A stretch of 48,384 nucleotides of DNA from Pedobacter sp. BAL39 (lineage in GTDB: Bacteria > Bacteroidota > Bacteroidia > Sphingobacteriales > Sphingobacteriaceae), in NCBI RefSeq assembly GCF_000170795.1, contig NZ_ABCM01000027.1, positions 1 through 48,384 of the forward strand, written 5' to 3'. Positions 18,641-27,716 of the stretch are shown piece by piece (positions within the stretch are counted from its first letter, which is position 1; each line of letters opens with the position of its first letter). Both the position numbers and the translations under genes were made by a program. A model generated the notes under the pieces. That model was not told the DNA's origin and made no database searches. It saw only the letters and a program-made list of their open reading frames with translations.

Positions 18641-20518
18641 ATGAAAAAACAAATTTTTACACTTTGCTTATCCCTTCTGTCCATATTTGCCTATGGACAG
18701 GATGGTAGGCAGAGATTGAACCTTAGCCCCGCTTTACCAATTGCGGGCAAGCCGATGTCAATTACCTATGATGCTAAAGGAAGTGACCTTGAATTTAGTG
18801 ATGAGGTATCAGCCGTGGCACTCCTTTACCGCAACCTGCAATGGGAAGTACAGCCGCTAAAGCTGAATAAAATAAAGGAAACCTGGAGCACAAAGCTGGT
18901 GCTGCCTGCTGATGTTGCTTTTATGACTATACGATTCTTTCAGGGAAGGGTGGATCAACCTGAAGCTGTTGATAATAATGATGGCAGAGGCTTTTACAGC
19001 AGGGTGCTGAGCCCTAAGGGGAAACCAAAGCCCGGCAGCTATTTCGGAGAAGTCTTGCTTTGCATTGCTGCGCAGGAATTGAGGCCATTCGCAACGCCGG
19101 AGAAAGATGGAGCAAGGGTAGAAGTATTGCTGAAAAAAGAATCGCAGATTACGGGAGGTTTGGTGCCTTCTGAAGATCAACTATCCGACATACAGCGGTA
19201 TTATCAGTTTACTATAAAAGATGAGACCCGCGCAGCCCGGGTTAAGTCAGAAATTCAGGCCCTCTTTCCGAGAGGAAACACCGCAAGATTCTTAAGCTAT
19301 CAACAAGCTTTGCAAGAGAAGGATCCTGCGAAATTCACACAGGCCCAAGAGCATTTTTTAAAGGAATTTCCGATTACGGAATGGCGTAAAAATAAAGGCA
19401 GCCAGTCTTACATCTATTACACGGTTTATCGCGGACTGGCCACAGCCTATTTTGAGAAGAAAAACTTTGATCAGTTTTTAGCTCTGTTCAACGACTTCGA
19501 TTTTAAGACTGCCAATGAGGTGTACCGCTGGAACCTGACCAGAGGAGAGATGATGGGCAATGAAGGCGAGAAGAAAGAAATGCTGGTCCTTAGCAGAAAA
19601 ATCATGCCGTACCTACTGAAGTTAAAAAATGACGGCTCCTACAACGAGGATTTTGGAGGCAATGATTCATTGGAAAACAACAATGTTGACCAGCAATTGA
19701 GCGATCGCATCTTTACGCATGTTTCTTTATGTAAGGCAGGTGGAGCATACCGGGAGGGGGCTGACTATTTCCAGTATCTATCTGATCAAAAAAGATATGC
19801 CAATGCGGACCTTAATGAAATCCATTTATACCTTCTTGATCAGCTAAACGAACAAAAAAATGTCAAACCATTGCTGGAAGCAAGCGTGAAAAACAATGCA
19901 GTGACTCCGCTGATGTTCGACCGCCTGAAAGCCATTTACCTGGCTGAGCATAATGGTGTTGCCAAAGATTACGATAGCTACCTGGCCTCGTTAAAATCTT
20001 CTGACGCCATTGGTGCCATGCGCCATCATGTGATGGAAAACATGGTCAGACATCCGCTGATTCCCTTTTCATTGGAAAATGGCGAGGGTAAGATGGTCAA
20101 CTCTGCCGACTGGAAAGATAAGATTGTGGTGATCGATTTCTGGGCCACATGGTGCAGACCATGTATCATGGCCTTTCCTGGAATGCAATTGCTCATCGAC
20201 AAGTATGCCAAAGACCCGTCTGTGGGTGTCTACATGATTGGCACCATGCAGTTTGGCGACTACAAGAAAAAATCTGTTGACTATGTGAAGAGCAAAGGTT
20301 TCCGATTTAATTTACTACATGATGCCATCGGTGAAAAAGGCGAGCAGGATAAAGTATTTAAAAGCCTGATCCCATTGTTCCAGTCGTCGGGAATCCCACG
20401 TAAGATTATTGTGAAAAATGGTGAAGTGAGGTATAGTTCAGAAGGATATTCCGGTAGTCCGAGTCAGCTCATGGATGAGTTGTCAATGGCCATAGAGATC
20501 CTAAGGGCAGAAAAATAA
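18641..20518 (+). CDS. Long TlpA-like thioredoxin-fold protein
   Basis: A 625-residue exported protein. Signal peptide about 1-19; a beta-rich domain about 25-130; a long helical, repeat-like middle part about 190-460; then a C-terminal TlpA/thioredoxin domain with FWATWCRPC (Cys505 and Cys508) and a cis-Pro loop in GIPRKIIV. Redox-active TlpA domains reduce or exchange disulfides in the envelope. The gene starts on the base after the SusD stop and is followed 4 bases later by the S41 protease, so it is part of the operon. The N-terminal region looks like a recruitment or binding module; its ligand is unknown. Confidence 0.87.
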   Translation: MKKQIFTLCLSLLSIFAYGQDGRQRLNLSPALPIAGKPMSITYDAKGSDLEFSDEVSAVALLYRNLQWEVQPLKLNKIKETWSTKLVLPADVAFMTIRFFQGRVDQPEAVDNNDGRGFYSRVLSPKGKPKPGSYFGEVLLCIAAQELRPFATPEKDGARVEVLLKKESQITGGLVPSEDQLSDIQRYYQFTIKDETRAARVKSEIQALFPRGNTARFLSYQQALQEKDPAKFTQAQEHFLKEFPITEWRKNKGSQSYIYYTVYRGLATAYFEKKNFDQFLALFNDFDFKTANEVYRWNLTRGEMMGNEGEKKEMLVLSRKIMPYLLKLKNDGSYNEDFGGNDSLENNNVDQQLSDRIFTHVSLCKAGGAYREGADYFQYLSDQKRYANADLNEIHLYLLDQLNEQKNVKPLLEASVKNNAVTPLMFDRLKAIYLAEHNGVAKDYDSYLASLKSSDAIGAMRHHVMENMVRHPLIPFSLENGEGKMVNSADWKDKIVVIDFWATWCRPCIMAFPGMQLLIDKYAKDPSVGVYMIGTMQFGDYKKKSVDYVKSKGFRFNLLHDAIGEKGEQDKVFKSLIPLFQSSGIPRKIIVKNGEVRYSSEGYSGSPSQLMDELSMAIEILRAEK

Positions 20519-20522
20519 AAAC

Positions 20523-22148
20523 ATGAAAAAAAGTTATAAGTTGTTATTGGCAGCGTTGTCGCCAATATGGATGTTTCCAGCGCAGGCGCAGATGAACCCA
20601 AAGGTGAAGTTGCAGGAGGCGCTAAAGTTAATCCAGGATAATTATGTAGATCCTGTGCAGGATGAAAAATTGGTAGATGTTGCCATCAAGGCGATGGTGA
20701 GTGATCTCGATCCACACTCCAGCTACATCAGTCGGGAAGATGCAGAGGCTATGAACCAGTCTATGAGTGGCAGTTTTGCAGGCATCGGGATCACCTTTGC
20801 GATGATCAGCGACAGCACCTTCGTGACCGCTGTGAATCCTGATGGACCAGCCCTCAAGGCGGGACTTAGACAAGGAGACCGCATTGTTGGCATAGATAGT
20901 CAATCGATCGTAGGCAAAGGATTGAAAAATCAACAGGTCATGATGATGCTTCGTGGCGAGAAGGGAAAGGAAGTGAGTCTTCAGATCATGCGTGAGGGGA
21001 GTGCAGATCCCTTACTGGTCAAAGTGATGCGCGAACAAATTGCTGATTTATCGATACGATCGAGCTATATGGTCAACAAAGAAATCGGGTACATTTCACT
21101 GGGGATCTTCAGCGGATCTACGCGCAGGGAAATTGATACGGCCTTAAAAACTTTGAAAGCTCAGGGCATGAAGAAGCTGATCCTCGACCTGCAGGGTAAT
21201 GGCGGGGGTTATGTGCAGTCGGCAATTGGTGTGGCCGACGAATTCTTGCCAAAGGAAAGCCTGGTGTTTTATTCCGTCGGACATGATGGCGGAAAGGATC
21301 ATTATGCAACAGGTGGTTTTGGTCAGTTCATGACTGGCGACCTCGTGGTACTTATCGATGAATCTACTGCTTCTTCAAGTGAGATCGTTACAGGATCCCT
21401 GCAGGACTGGGACCGTGCAGTAATTATTGGTCGCAGGAGTTTTGGTAAAGGTCTGATGCAGAAACCTGTTGTTATGACAGATGGATCGGTATTGCAGTTG
21501 ACGGGTGCCCGTTATTACACGCCATCCGGCCGTTCGATCCAGAAGCCTTATGTAAAGGGTAAAGCAGATTATTTTGATGATTTTAACCGCAGACTGGCAT
21601 CAGGTGAGCTGAAGGAACCCGGCCATTTTAACTTCCCGGATTCCTTAAAATTCAGTACGCTGACCAATAAGAAAACCGTTTATGGTGGTGGAGGGATCAT
21701 GCCGGACCGCTTTGTGCCGATTGATACGAATGTTTACAGTGCCTGGATGAACACGTTGATGAATAGTGGTATTGCGACGAAGGCAGGATTTAACTATGTG
21801 CAGCATCACCGGGACGCTTTGTTGAAAAAGTATCCGGAGTTCGCAGCATTCAACTCTGGATATCAGGTGGAAGATGCGCTGCTGGATCAGATCCTGGAAC
21901 AGGCATCTGGACACTTTAAGGGCATGCCTGGAAAATCTGACCTCGCGGCGCGCAGGAGCCTGAAGGTGGAGATCAAGGCTGATATGGCCAGTTTACTCTA
22001 TACTGGCAGAGATTACATGTTGCAGGTACGTAATGGAGCCAATGAAGCTTTCTTAACTGCGGTTGAGGTATTGCAGGACTCATCGCAGTACAATCGTTTG
22101 CTGAAAGGCAATGGTGGTAAAGGACCCCAAAAGAAAAAGAGCAAATAA
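20523..22148 (+). CDS. S41-family C-terminal processing peptidase
   Basis: A 541-residue exported serine protease of the CtpA/Prc type. Signal peptide about 1-22 (PAQAQ); N-terminal helical segment with DPHSSYIS; a PDZ domain about 85-170 (GIGITFAMI and ALKAGLRQGDRIVGID); then the S41 domain. The Ser/Lys dyad is visible: Ser284 in TASSSEI and Lys309 in FGKGLMQ, separated by 25 residues as in Prc. It sits between two TlpA-like genes in a SusCD operon, which is unusual for this family and suggests processing of an imported or surface-captured protein, or maturation of an operon product (inference). Confidence 0.92.
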   Translation: MKKSYKLLLAALSPIWMFPAQAQMNPKVKLQEALKLIQDNYVDPVQDEKLVDVAIKAMVSDLDPHSSYISREDAEAMNQSMSGSFAGIGITFAMISDSTFVTAVNPDGPALKAGLRQGDRIVGIDSQSIVGKGLKNQQVMMMLRGEKGKEVSLQIMREGSADPLLVKVMREQIADLSIRSSYMVNKEIGYISLGIFSGSTRREIDTALKTLKAQGMKKLILDLQGNGGGYVQSAIGVADEFLPKESLVFYSVGHDGGKDHYATGGFGQFMTGDLVVLIDESTASSSEIVTGSLQDWDRAVIIGRRSFGKGLMQKPVVMTDGSVLQLTGARYYTPSGRSIQKPYVKGKADYFDDFNRRLASGELKEPGHFNFPDSLKFSTLTNKKTVYGGGGIMPDRFVPIDTNVYSAWMNTLMNSGIATKAGFNYVQHHRDALLKKYPEFAAFNSGYQVEDALLDQILEQASGHFKGMPGKSDLAARRSLKVEIKADMASLLYTGRDYMLQVRNGANEAFLTAVEVLQDSSQYNRLLKGNGGKGPQKKKSK

Positions 22149-22172
22149 TCAAACATCAAAAGAAATTAAAAT

Positions 22173-23304
22173 ATGAATAAAATAGTTTTAGGAATGCTGG
22201 CATTTATGGCACCTTATGCAGCGCTCGCACAGGATAGTTATGGCATTAAAGGGCAGGTTGGAAAATTGAACAAACCTGCGAAGGCTTACCTGTTGATCAA
22301 AACAGGAAACACTTCTCAGGTGGACTCAGTAGCAATCGTAAACGGGAAGTTTGAATTCAAAGGAACTGTTGCCTCCATCACTGAAGCAAATATCAGGGTA
22401 AAACATGACGATAAGCCTATCGACCCACTAAAGCAGCCCAAAATGGATGTTAAAGCTTTTCTGATTGGTAATAATGAACAGATCACGATGATGGCTAAGG
22501 ATTCTTTACAAAACGCAGTGATTACCGGATCTCCACTCAACGAGGAGAGTGCACGCGTTGATGCGTTTCTAAAGCCTATTTATGATCAGTTTGGTGAGCT
22601 GAATAAGGAGTTTAATGAGCAGACGGAAGCAAAAAAGCAGGATCAGGTTTACTTAAAAACGCTTGACGATCGTGCTGTTGCCATCCAAAAAGAAATTTTC
22701 GATACCAAGCTGAGCTATGTGCAGAAAAACCCAGATCAGTACATGGCAGTGATGGCCTTTAATTCAGCTGTGGGTAAGGAATTTGATGCGGTAGCGATGG
22801 AGAAGATTTTTCTTGGAATAAATGAGAAGCTTAGAAATACTTATCTTGGTAAAGAGGTGCCGAACGAATTGCGAAGTGAAGAAACGCAGGATGGGGTAGA
22901 AGCTCCTGAATTCACGCAGCCAGATGTGACGGGAAATGGTGAACTTTCCGATTACGTGGGAAATATGTGCTGGTTGATTCTGGGCTCCTGGTGCGCGCTT
23001 GCAGACGCGAAAACCCAAACTTGGTAAAGGCTATGCCCAATACAAGGATAAAGGCTTCGAAATCCTTGGCGTGTCTATGGACAAAGCTGTGGATAAAGCA
23101 AAATGGCTGAAAGCAATCCAGGATGATCGATTGACCTGGAAACAGGTAGGTGATCTTAAAGGTTGGGAAAATGAGGCTGGTGTTTTATATGAAGTAACGG
23201 CAATCCCAATGAATTTCCTGATCGATCCTAATGGGAAGATTATTGGTAAATACCTGCGGGGAGCAGAGCTGGATAAAAAATTGGAGGAGATCTTTGCGAA
23301 ATAA
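22173..23304 (+). pseudogene. TlpA-like protein with DUF4369, frame broken across the CxxC active site
   Basis: Frame 1 from ATG 22173 encodes a signal peptide (about 1-20) and a DUF4369 domain with helical linker, but reaches TAA at 23025-23027. The rest of the thioredoxin domain (GYAQYKDKGFEILGVSMDKA to the C-terminus) continues in another frame to 23304. Adding one base at each of five places (A-run 22961-22963, T's 22978-22979, C 22985, C 22998, C 23031) restores a classic KYVLVDFWASWCAPCRREN active site and joins both parts. So a normal ~375-residue gene carries at least five single-base losses within about 70 bases. This is either a sequencing/assembly fault or real decay. It is the last gene of the SusCD operon and is followed by a terminator. 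Confidence 0.85.
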
Positions 23305-23326
23305 GGTCGTAGCCATTCATTTGATT

Positions 23327-23362
23327 AAACCGCAATCAGAGCAATCTGATTGCGGTTTTTTA
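23327..23362 (+). terminator. Rho-independent terminator of the SusCD-TlpA-S41 operon
   Basis: A perfect 14-bp stem (AAACCGCAATCAGA and TCTGATTGCGGTTT, loop GCAA) at 23327-23358 ends in a T-run. It lies 23 bases after the stop of the last operon gene. Confidence 0.92.
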
Positions 23363-23543
23363 TATTGTGGCGGTAAATGTATAGAATTGAGCAATACCAA
23401 AGAAATGGAAGCGCGGGTTTAAGCTGAAATTAGAAATTCAGAATTTAAAAACACTGCCTCCCTTAGAATGTTCGTATATTGAATGTTGTTATCCTATTAA
23501 TCAGTGCAATCATAGTAACTAATGCTGGCCGAAACCGCAATTC

Positions 23544-24131
23544 ATGAAGATCGTTGAAGGAACCATTGCCTTACTTAGAGAATCGAAATTTTTCTACACC
23601 ATCACAGTAGATATGGAAGGGAGATACAGTTATGTCAGTCCCAGTTATGATGCACATTTCGGTTTCCTCGGAAAGTCACTTGTTGGGGAGCCTTTCCTGG
23701 TGACACTTCATCCCGATGATGGTCTCATTTGTGCAGAAGTCGGCGCACAGAGCTTTGTCGAACCTGACGAACTCCACCAGGCAGTATTGCGTAAACATGA
23801 CGGCAATGGTGGTTATATTCATACCCATTGGGAATTCCGTGCATTATTTGATGAGAAAGGGGATCCTGAAGGCATCTTCTGCATTGGCTATAACATCACA
23901 GAACACATTCAGATGCAAAGCTTGGCGGTGAGAAGAGATGAACAATTGAGTGAAATTGGACTGATGCAGGCACATCAGGTGCGTAAACCTTTAGCCAATA
24001 TTCTTGGCTTGCTGAATATGCTGGACGAATCAAGTACCATTGAGGAGATCCTTCATCTGAAAAATTTACTGCTGAATAGTGCCACAGACCTGGATAATGT
24101 GGTCAGAAAGATCATTCAAAAAAGCAGCTAA
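23544..24131 (+). CDS. PAS-DHp protein lacking a kinase catalytic domain
   Basis: A 195-residue cytoplasmic protein. A PAS_3-like domain spans about 5-125 (YTITVDMEGRYSYVSPSYDA, HPDDG, then GIFCIGYNITEH). The C-terminal ~60 residues form a helical hairpin like a histidine-kinase dimerisation domain, with His144 in AHQVRKPLANILGLL. It ends without an ATPase domain. The ATG follows a poor promoter region. Such PAS-DHp proteins could accept phosphate from another kinase or act by dimerising with it; this is inference. The neighbours (a terminated operon and the B12 locus) give no partner. Confidence 0.8.
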   Translation: MKIVEGTIALLRESKFFYTITVDMEGRYSYVSPSYDAHFGFLGKSLVGEPFLVTLHPDDGLICAEVGAQSFVEPDELHQAVLRKHDGNGGYIHTHWEFRALFDEKGDPEGIFCIGYNITEHIQMQSLAVRRDEQLSEIGLMQAHQVRKPLANILGLLNMLDESSTIEEILHLKNLLLNSATDLDNVVRKIIQKSS

Positions 24132-24209
24132 GGTAAATTGTTTTTCCTCTAATCAAATGTCTAGTTTCATCCTTCGATGGATGTTCAAAGACTTTTCCCC
24201 GGGATTGTG

Positions 24210-24217
24210 TATATTTG
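24210..24217 (+). promoter_or_regulatory. -7 promoter element of the cobalamin locus
   Basis: TATATTTG followed by C is a full match to TAnnTTTGC. It predicts a start near 24223, just at the 5' edge of the riboswitch. The -33 region is poor. Confidence 0.55.
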
Positions 24218-24223
24218 CCGCAG

Positions 24224-24405
24224 CTAATGGTTTCTTTAATACTTCGTTGTTAGAGAATTAAAAGGGAATGCGGTGAGACTCCGTTACTGTCCCGCAGCTG
24301 TATGCTCCGGAAACGGCATTTAAATCATAGTCACTGTTCTATCCTGCCAAAGGAACCTGAATGGGAAGACTGAATGTCCGGGAGTGAGTCAGAAGACCTG
24401 CCTTT
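24224..24405 (+). promoter_or_regulatory. Cobalamin (B12) riboswitch
   Basis: The stretch has the conserved order of a cobalamin riboswitch: AAAGGGAATGCGGTGAGACT (from 24261), a CCGTTACTGTCCCGCAGCTG segment, the B12 box AGTCACTG at 24329-24336, AATGGGAAG near 24360, and the 3' conserved GAGTGAGTCAGAAGACCTGCC ending at 24402. It lies 59 bases before the ATG of the BtuB-type receptor and should switch off its expression when B12 is plentiful. Boundaries are approximate because the outer P1 helix was not resolved. Confidence 0.93.
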
Positions 24406-24464
24406 AGTATTCATTTTTTTGCCCTCGTGGATTGGGGTATCTGAATGGTGCACAAGCTTAGCTG

Positions 24465-26486
24465 ATGAATAGAATGAAAACGAGTTGTTTGGCCATTGCC
24501 GGATTTGTCCTGCTTTTGATGTGCTTTTCCGTACATGGCCAGGAGCAAAATCCTGCGGATACCCTAAAGCGGGCAAATGAGCTCAAGGAAGTGCAGATCA
24601 GAAGAATAAAGATCAGCAGGCGCCAGACATCCTCTACCCCCCTCCAAATACTATCTGGCGAAGAACTGCAGCGAATGAACAGCCTTTCCGTTGCCGATGC
24701 AGTGCGTTTCTTTTCCGGGGTACAGCTGAAAGACTACGGAGGCATTGGCGGACTAAAAACGATCAACGTGCGCAGCATGGGGACGAACCATACCGCTGTT
24801 TTTTATGATGGTGTTCAGCTAGGAAATGCCCAGAACGGGCAGGTCGACCTGGGTAAGTTTTCGTTGGATAACATCGGCGAGATTGAGCTCTACAATGGAC
24901 AGAAATCTACCATCTTTCAATCCGCCAAAGGATTCTCCGCAGGAAGTTCCCTATACCTCAATACCAAAACCCCGGAGTTCAAAGATGGGCAGACTGACCA
25001 CCTGCGTGCGGCCGTGAGAGGAGGTTCTTTCGGGCTCTTCAATCCATCGCTGACCTGGCAGAAGAAGCTCAGCGACCAGATCTACGGTTCCATCAGCACC
25101 GAGTATAAACATGCGCATGGCAGATACAAATTTAGGCTGACGAATGGCGTCTATGACTCTACTCTTGTCCGAAAAAATGCAGATATCGAGACGATGAGGG
25201 TTGAAGGCGGCATATATGGTAGGTTGCCCGACAGCAGTTCCTGGAACGCTAAATTCTATTTTTACAATGACGAGCAGGGCTTGCCCGGGGCCATTGTCAA
25301 TAATGTCTACGATTTCCCCCAGCGCTTATGGAGCCGTAATTTTTTCTTCCAGTCCCACTATAAAAAAGAAACCGGCAGGTATCAATTGATGGCCTCATTT
25401 AAATATGCACACGACTATTCCAGGTTTCTGGATCCCAACATCGTGAAAGACGACGGACTGACCAATAACATTTATAAACAGGATGAGTTGTACTTCTCTG
25501 TTGCCAACCGCTATCAGCTCAGCCCCATCTGGGATGTCGCCTTGTCGGCAGACTACCAACGAAGTACCATGGATGCCAATCTGTACCGCTTTCCTTATCC
25601 AACGCGGCATACCGGTTTGGTCGCACTGGCTACCGAGCTGCATATGGAGCGCCTAAACATTCAGGCCAACCTGCTAGGAACATTGGTCAACGACCAGGTG
25701 GAACAGTACTATTCTGCAGGTAAGAAACAGGAGCTGACCCCTACCATCATGGCCTCATGGCAGCCTTTTAGTGCTAAAGAATTCAGGCTGCGTGCATTTT
25801 ACAAGAATATTTTCCGGATGCCTACCTTCAATGACCTTTACTACACACTCATAGGAAGCACCTTTCTCAGACCGGAATACACACAACAGTATGATGTTGG
25901 TTTTACTTACCTGCGGATGTTTGAAGGGCAGCTGCTCAGCCAGGTCAGCCTGCAGTCCGATGTGTATTTCAATAAGGTAAAGGATAAGATTGTGGCCGTT
26001 CCCGGAGCCAGTCTTTTCCGATGGAGCATGCAGAACCTGGGCAGGGTAGAGATCAAAGGGATGGACCTGAATGTTCAGACTGCCTGGACGCTGGGGCCAC
26101 AACTCCATGCTGCTGCCGGACTGACTTATACTTATCAGCAGGCCATCAATGTCACCAGCAGGGATTTAAACTACCGCAATCAGATTCCCTACATCCCCCT
26201 TCATAGTGGTTCCGTGATTGCCAGCGTCGACTGGAAAAATATGGGCTTTAATTACAGTTATATCTATACCGCGGAGCGTTATGATCAAAGTGCCAATATT
26301 CCTGAAAACTATGTGCAGCCATTTTATACACATGACCTTGCCCTTCATTACAACCAGCAATTGAGCAATAAAAACATCCGTTTGTCTGCGGAAGTCAACA
26401 ATGTGTTCAATCAATATTATGACGTCGTCACCAACTTCCCCATGCCGGGAAGGTCGTATCGTTTCACCATCGCTTATGCGTACTAA
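24465..26486 (+). CDS. btuB: BtuB-type TonB-dependent cobalamin receptor
   Basis: A 673-residue outer-membrane receptor directly behind a B12 riboswitch. Signal peptide about 1-26; plug domain about 45-160 (ILSGEELQRMNSLSVADAVR, then VRSMGTNHTAVFYDGVQLGN); a 22-strand barrel follows and ends in the aromatic RFTIAYAY. No carboxypeptidase-like extension is present, as in classical BtuB. The riboswitch and the following BtuG-like lipoprotein make corrinoid uptake the likely function; the exact corrinoid preference is unknown. Start: ATG 24465 (MNRMKTSCL); the second ATG at 24474 is also possible. Confidence 0.92.
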   Translation: MNRMKTSCLAIAGFVLLLMCFSVHGQEQNPADTLKRANELKEVQIRRIKISRRQTSSTPLQILSGEELQRMNSLSVADAVRFFSGVQLKDYGGIGGLKTINVRSMGTNHTAVFYDGVQLGNAQNGQVDLGKFSLDNIGEIELYNGQKSTIFQSAKGFSAGSSLYLNTKTPEFKDGQTDHLRAAVRGGSFGLFNPSLTWQKKLSDQIYGSISTEYKHAHGRYKFRLTNGVYDSTLVRKNADIETMRVEGGIYGRLPDSSSWNAKFYFYNDEQGLPGAIVNNVYDFPQRLWSRNFFFQSHYKKETGRYQLMASFKYAHDYSRFLDPNIVKDDGLTNNIYKQDELYFSVANRYQLSPIWDVALSADYQRSTMDANLYRFPYPTRHTGLVALATELHMERLNIQANLLGTLVNDQVEQYYSAGKKQELTPTIMASWQPFSAKEFRLRAFYKNIFRMPTFNDLYYTLIGSTFLRPEYTQQYDVGFTYLRMFEGQLLSQVSLQSDVYFNKVKDKIVAVPGASLFRWSMQNLGRVEIKGMDLNVQTAWTLGPQLHAAAGLTYTYQQAINVTSRDLNYRNQIPYIPLHSGSVIASVDWKNMGFNYSYIYTAERYDQSANIPENYVQPFYTHDLALHYNQQLSNKNIRLSAEVNNVFNQYYDVVTNFPMPGRSYRFTIAYAY

Positions 26487-26537
26487 TACCAAACCATCAT
26501 GATCGCTTCATCAACTTTAAATACCAATTGTCTACAG

Positions 26538-27674
26538 ATGAGAAATATACATGTTATTGCCGGTTTTTATATCCTGCTGACTTCATTAGCCCTGAGTGCT
26601 TGCAGAAAAGACCCCAAGCCTGTAGAAGAGGTAGTTACTCAGCTCGTTGCAGATCCCAATAGTGTAGCCAAAGGTTTTTATCTGGTGAATGAGGGCAATA
26701 TGAACATGAACAAGGCCTCCCTGGATTACCTGGATTTCCGTAAAGGGATCTATAGAAAGAACATCTTCAATGAGGCCAATCCGGAAGTGGTAAAGGGGCT
26801 GGGAGATGTTGGGAGTGATATCGCTGTATATGGCTCAAAGCTCTATGTGGTAGTTAACGTTTCCAATAAGGTGGAAGTGCTCGACGTAAATACGGGGAAG
26901 CGCATTACCCAGATCAACATTACCAACTGCCGTTATGTAACTTTCCACAAGGGTAAGGTTTATGTAAGTGCATACCTCGGGGAAGTGGGAGACCCTACTG
27001 CCCCCAATGGGATTGTTGCTCAGATTGATACCGCAACATTGAGAGAAGAAAAACGCATAGAGGTTGGTCGCCAGCCAGAGGAAATGGCGGTCGTGGGAGA
27101 TAAGATCTATGTCGCCAACTCCGGAGGATACAGTCCGCCGAACTACGAGAGAACAGTGTCCGTAATCGACGTTGCCAGTTTTAAAGTCGTTAAAAATATC
27201 GATGTGGCCATCAACCTGCACCGGTTAAAAGCCGATAAATACGGAGATCTTTATGTGACGTCCAGGGGTGATTATTATGATATCCCTTCCAGGCTTTTTG
27301 TCATCGATACCAAAACTGAAACCATCAAGAAAACTTTCGATATCGGCGTTAGTAATCTGGCCATTGCCGATGATATCGCTTACTACTATAGCACGGAGTT
27401 CAGTTACCAAACCGGGCAGAATACCATCACCTATGGGATGCTCAACGTCAAAGACGAACAGCTCCTCGACAGGCGTTTCATCACTGATGGCACCGACAAA
27501 AAGATCATGATCCCCTATGGCATCGCGGTCAATCCCTTCAGTAAGGAGGTGTTTGTGACCGATGCTAAAGACTATGTATCACCAGGAACGCTGTACTGTT
27601 TTGATTCCACTGGAAAGCAAAAGTACTCCGTAACCACGGGAGATATTCCCGCACACTTTGCTTTTATTTACTAA
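26538..27674 (+). CDS. BtuG-like beta-propeller surface lipoprotein (DUF5074/YncE-like)
   Basis: Chosen start ATG 26538 gives a 378-residue lipoprotein with an SPII signal (SLALSACRKD, Cys22); an in-frame ATG at 26499 would add 13 residues before the signal. The mature part is a repeat protein of YncE-type blades: GSDIAVYGSKLYVVVNVSNK, YVTFHKGKVYVSAYLGEVGD, EEMAVVGDKIYVANSGGY and AINLHRLKADKYGDLYVTSR. In Bacteroides, BtuG is a seven-bladed surface lipoprotein encoded next to BtuB that captures B12 with very high affinity and forms its lid. Place, fold and length fit that role. Orthology is inferred. Confidence 0.85.
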   Translation: MRNIHVIAGFYILLTSLALSACRKDPKPVEEVVTQLVADPNSVAKGFYLVNEGNMNMNKASLDYLDFRKGIYRKNIFNEANPEVVKGLGDVGSDIAVYGSKLYVVVNVSNKVEVLDVNTGKRITQINITNCRYVTFHKGKVYVSAYLGEVGDPTAPNGIVAQIDTATLREEKRIEVGRQPEEMAVVGDKIYVANSGGYSPPNYERTVSVIDVASFKVVKNIDVAINLHRLKADKYGDLYVTSRGDYYDIPSRLFVIDTKTETIKKTFDIGVSNLAIADDIAYYYSTEFSYQTGQNTITYGMLNVKDEQLLDRRFITDGTDKKIMIPYGIAVNPFSKEVFVTDAKDYVSPGTLYCFDSTGKQKYSVTTGDIPAHFAFIY

Positions 27675-27716
27675 CCATCTGCTACATCAGTAGCTATTTA
27701 TTTTAACCATTACATA

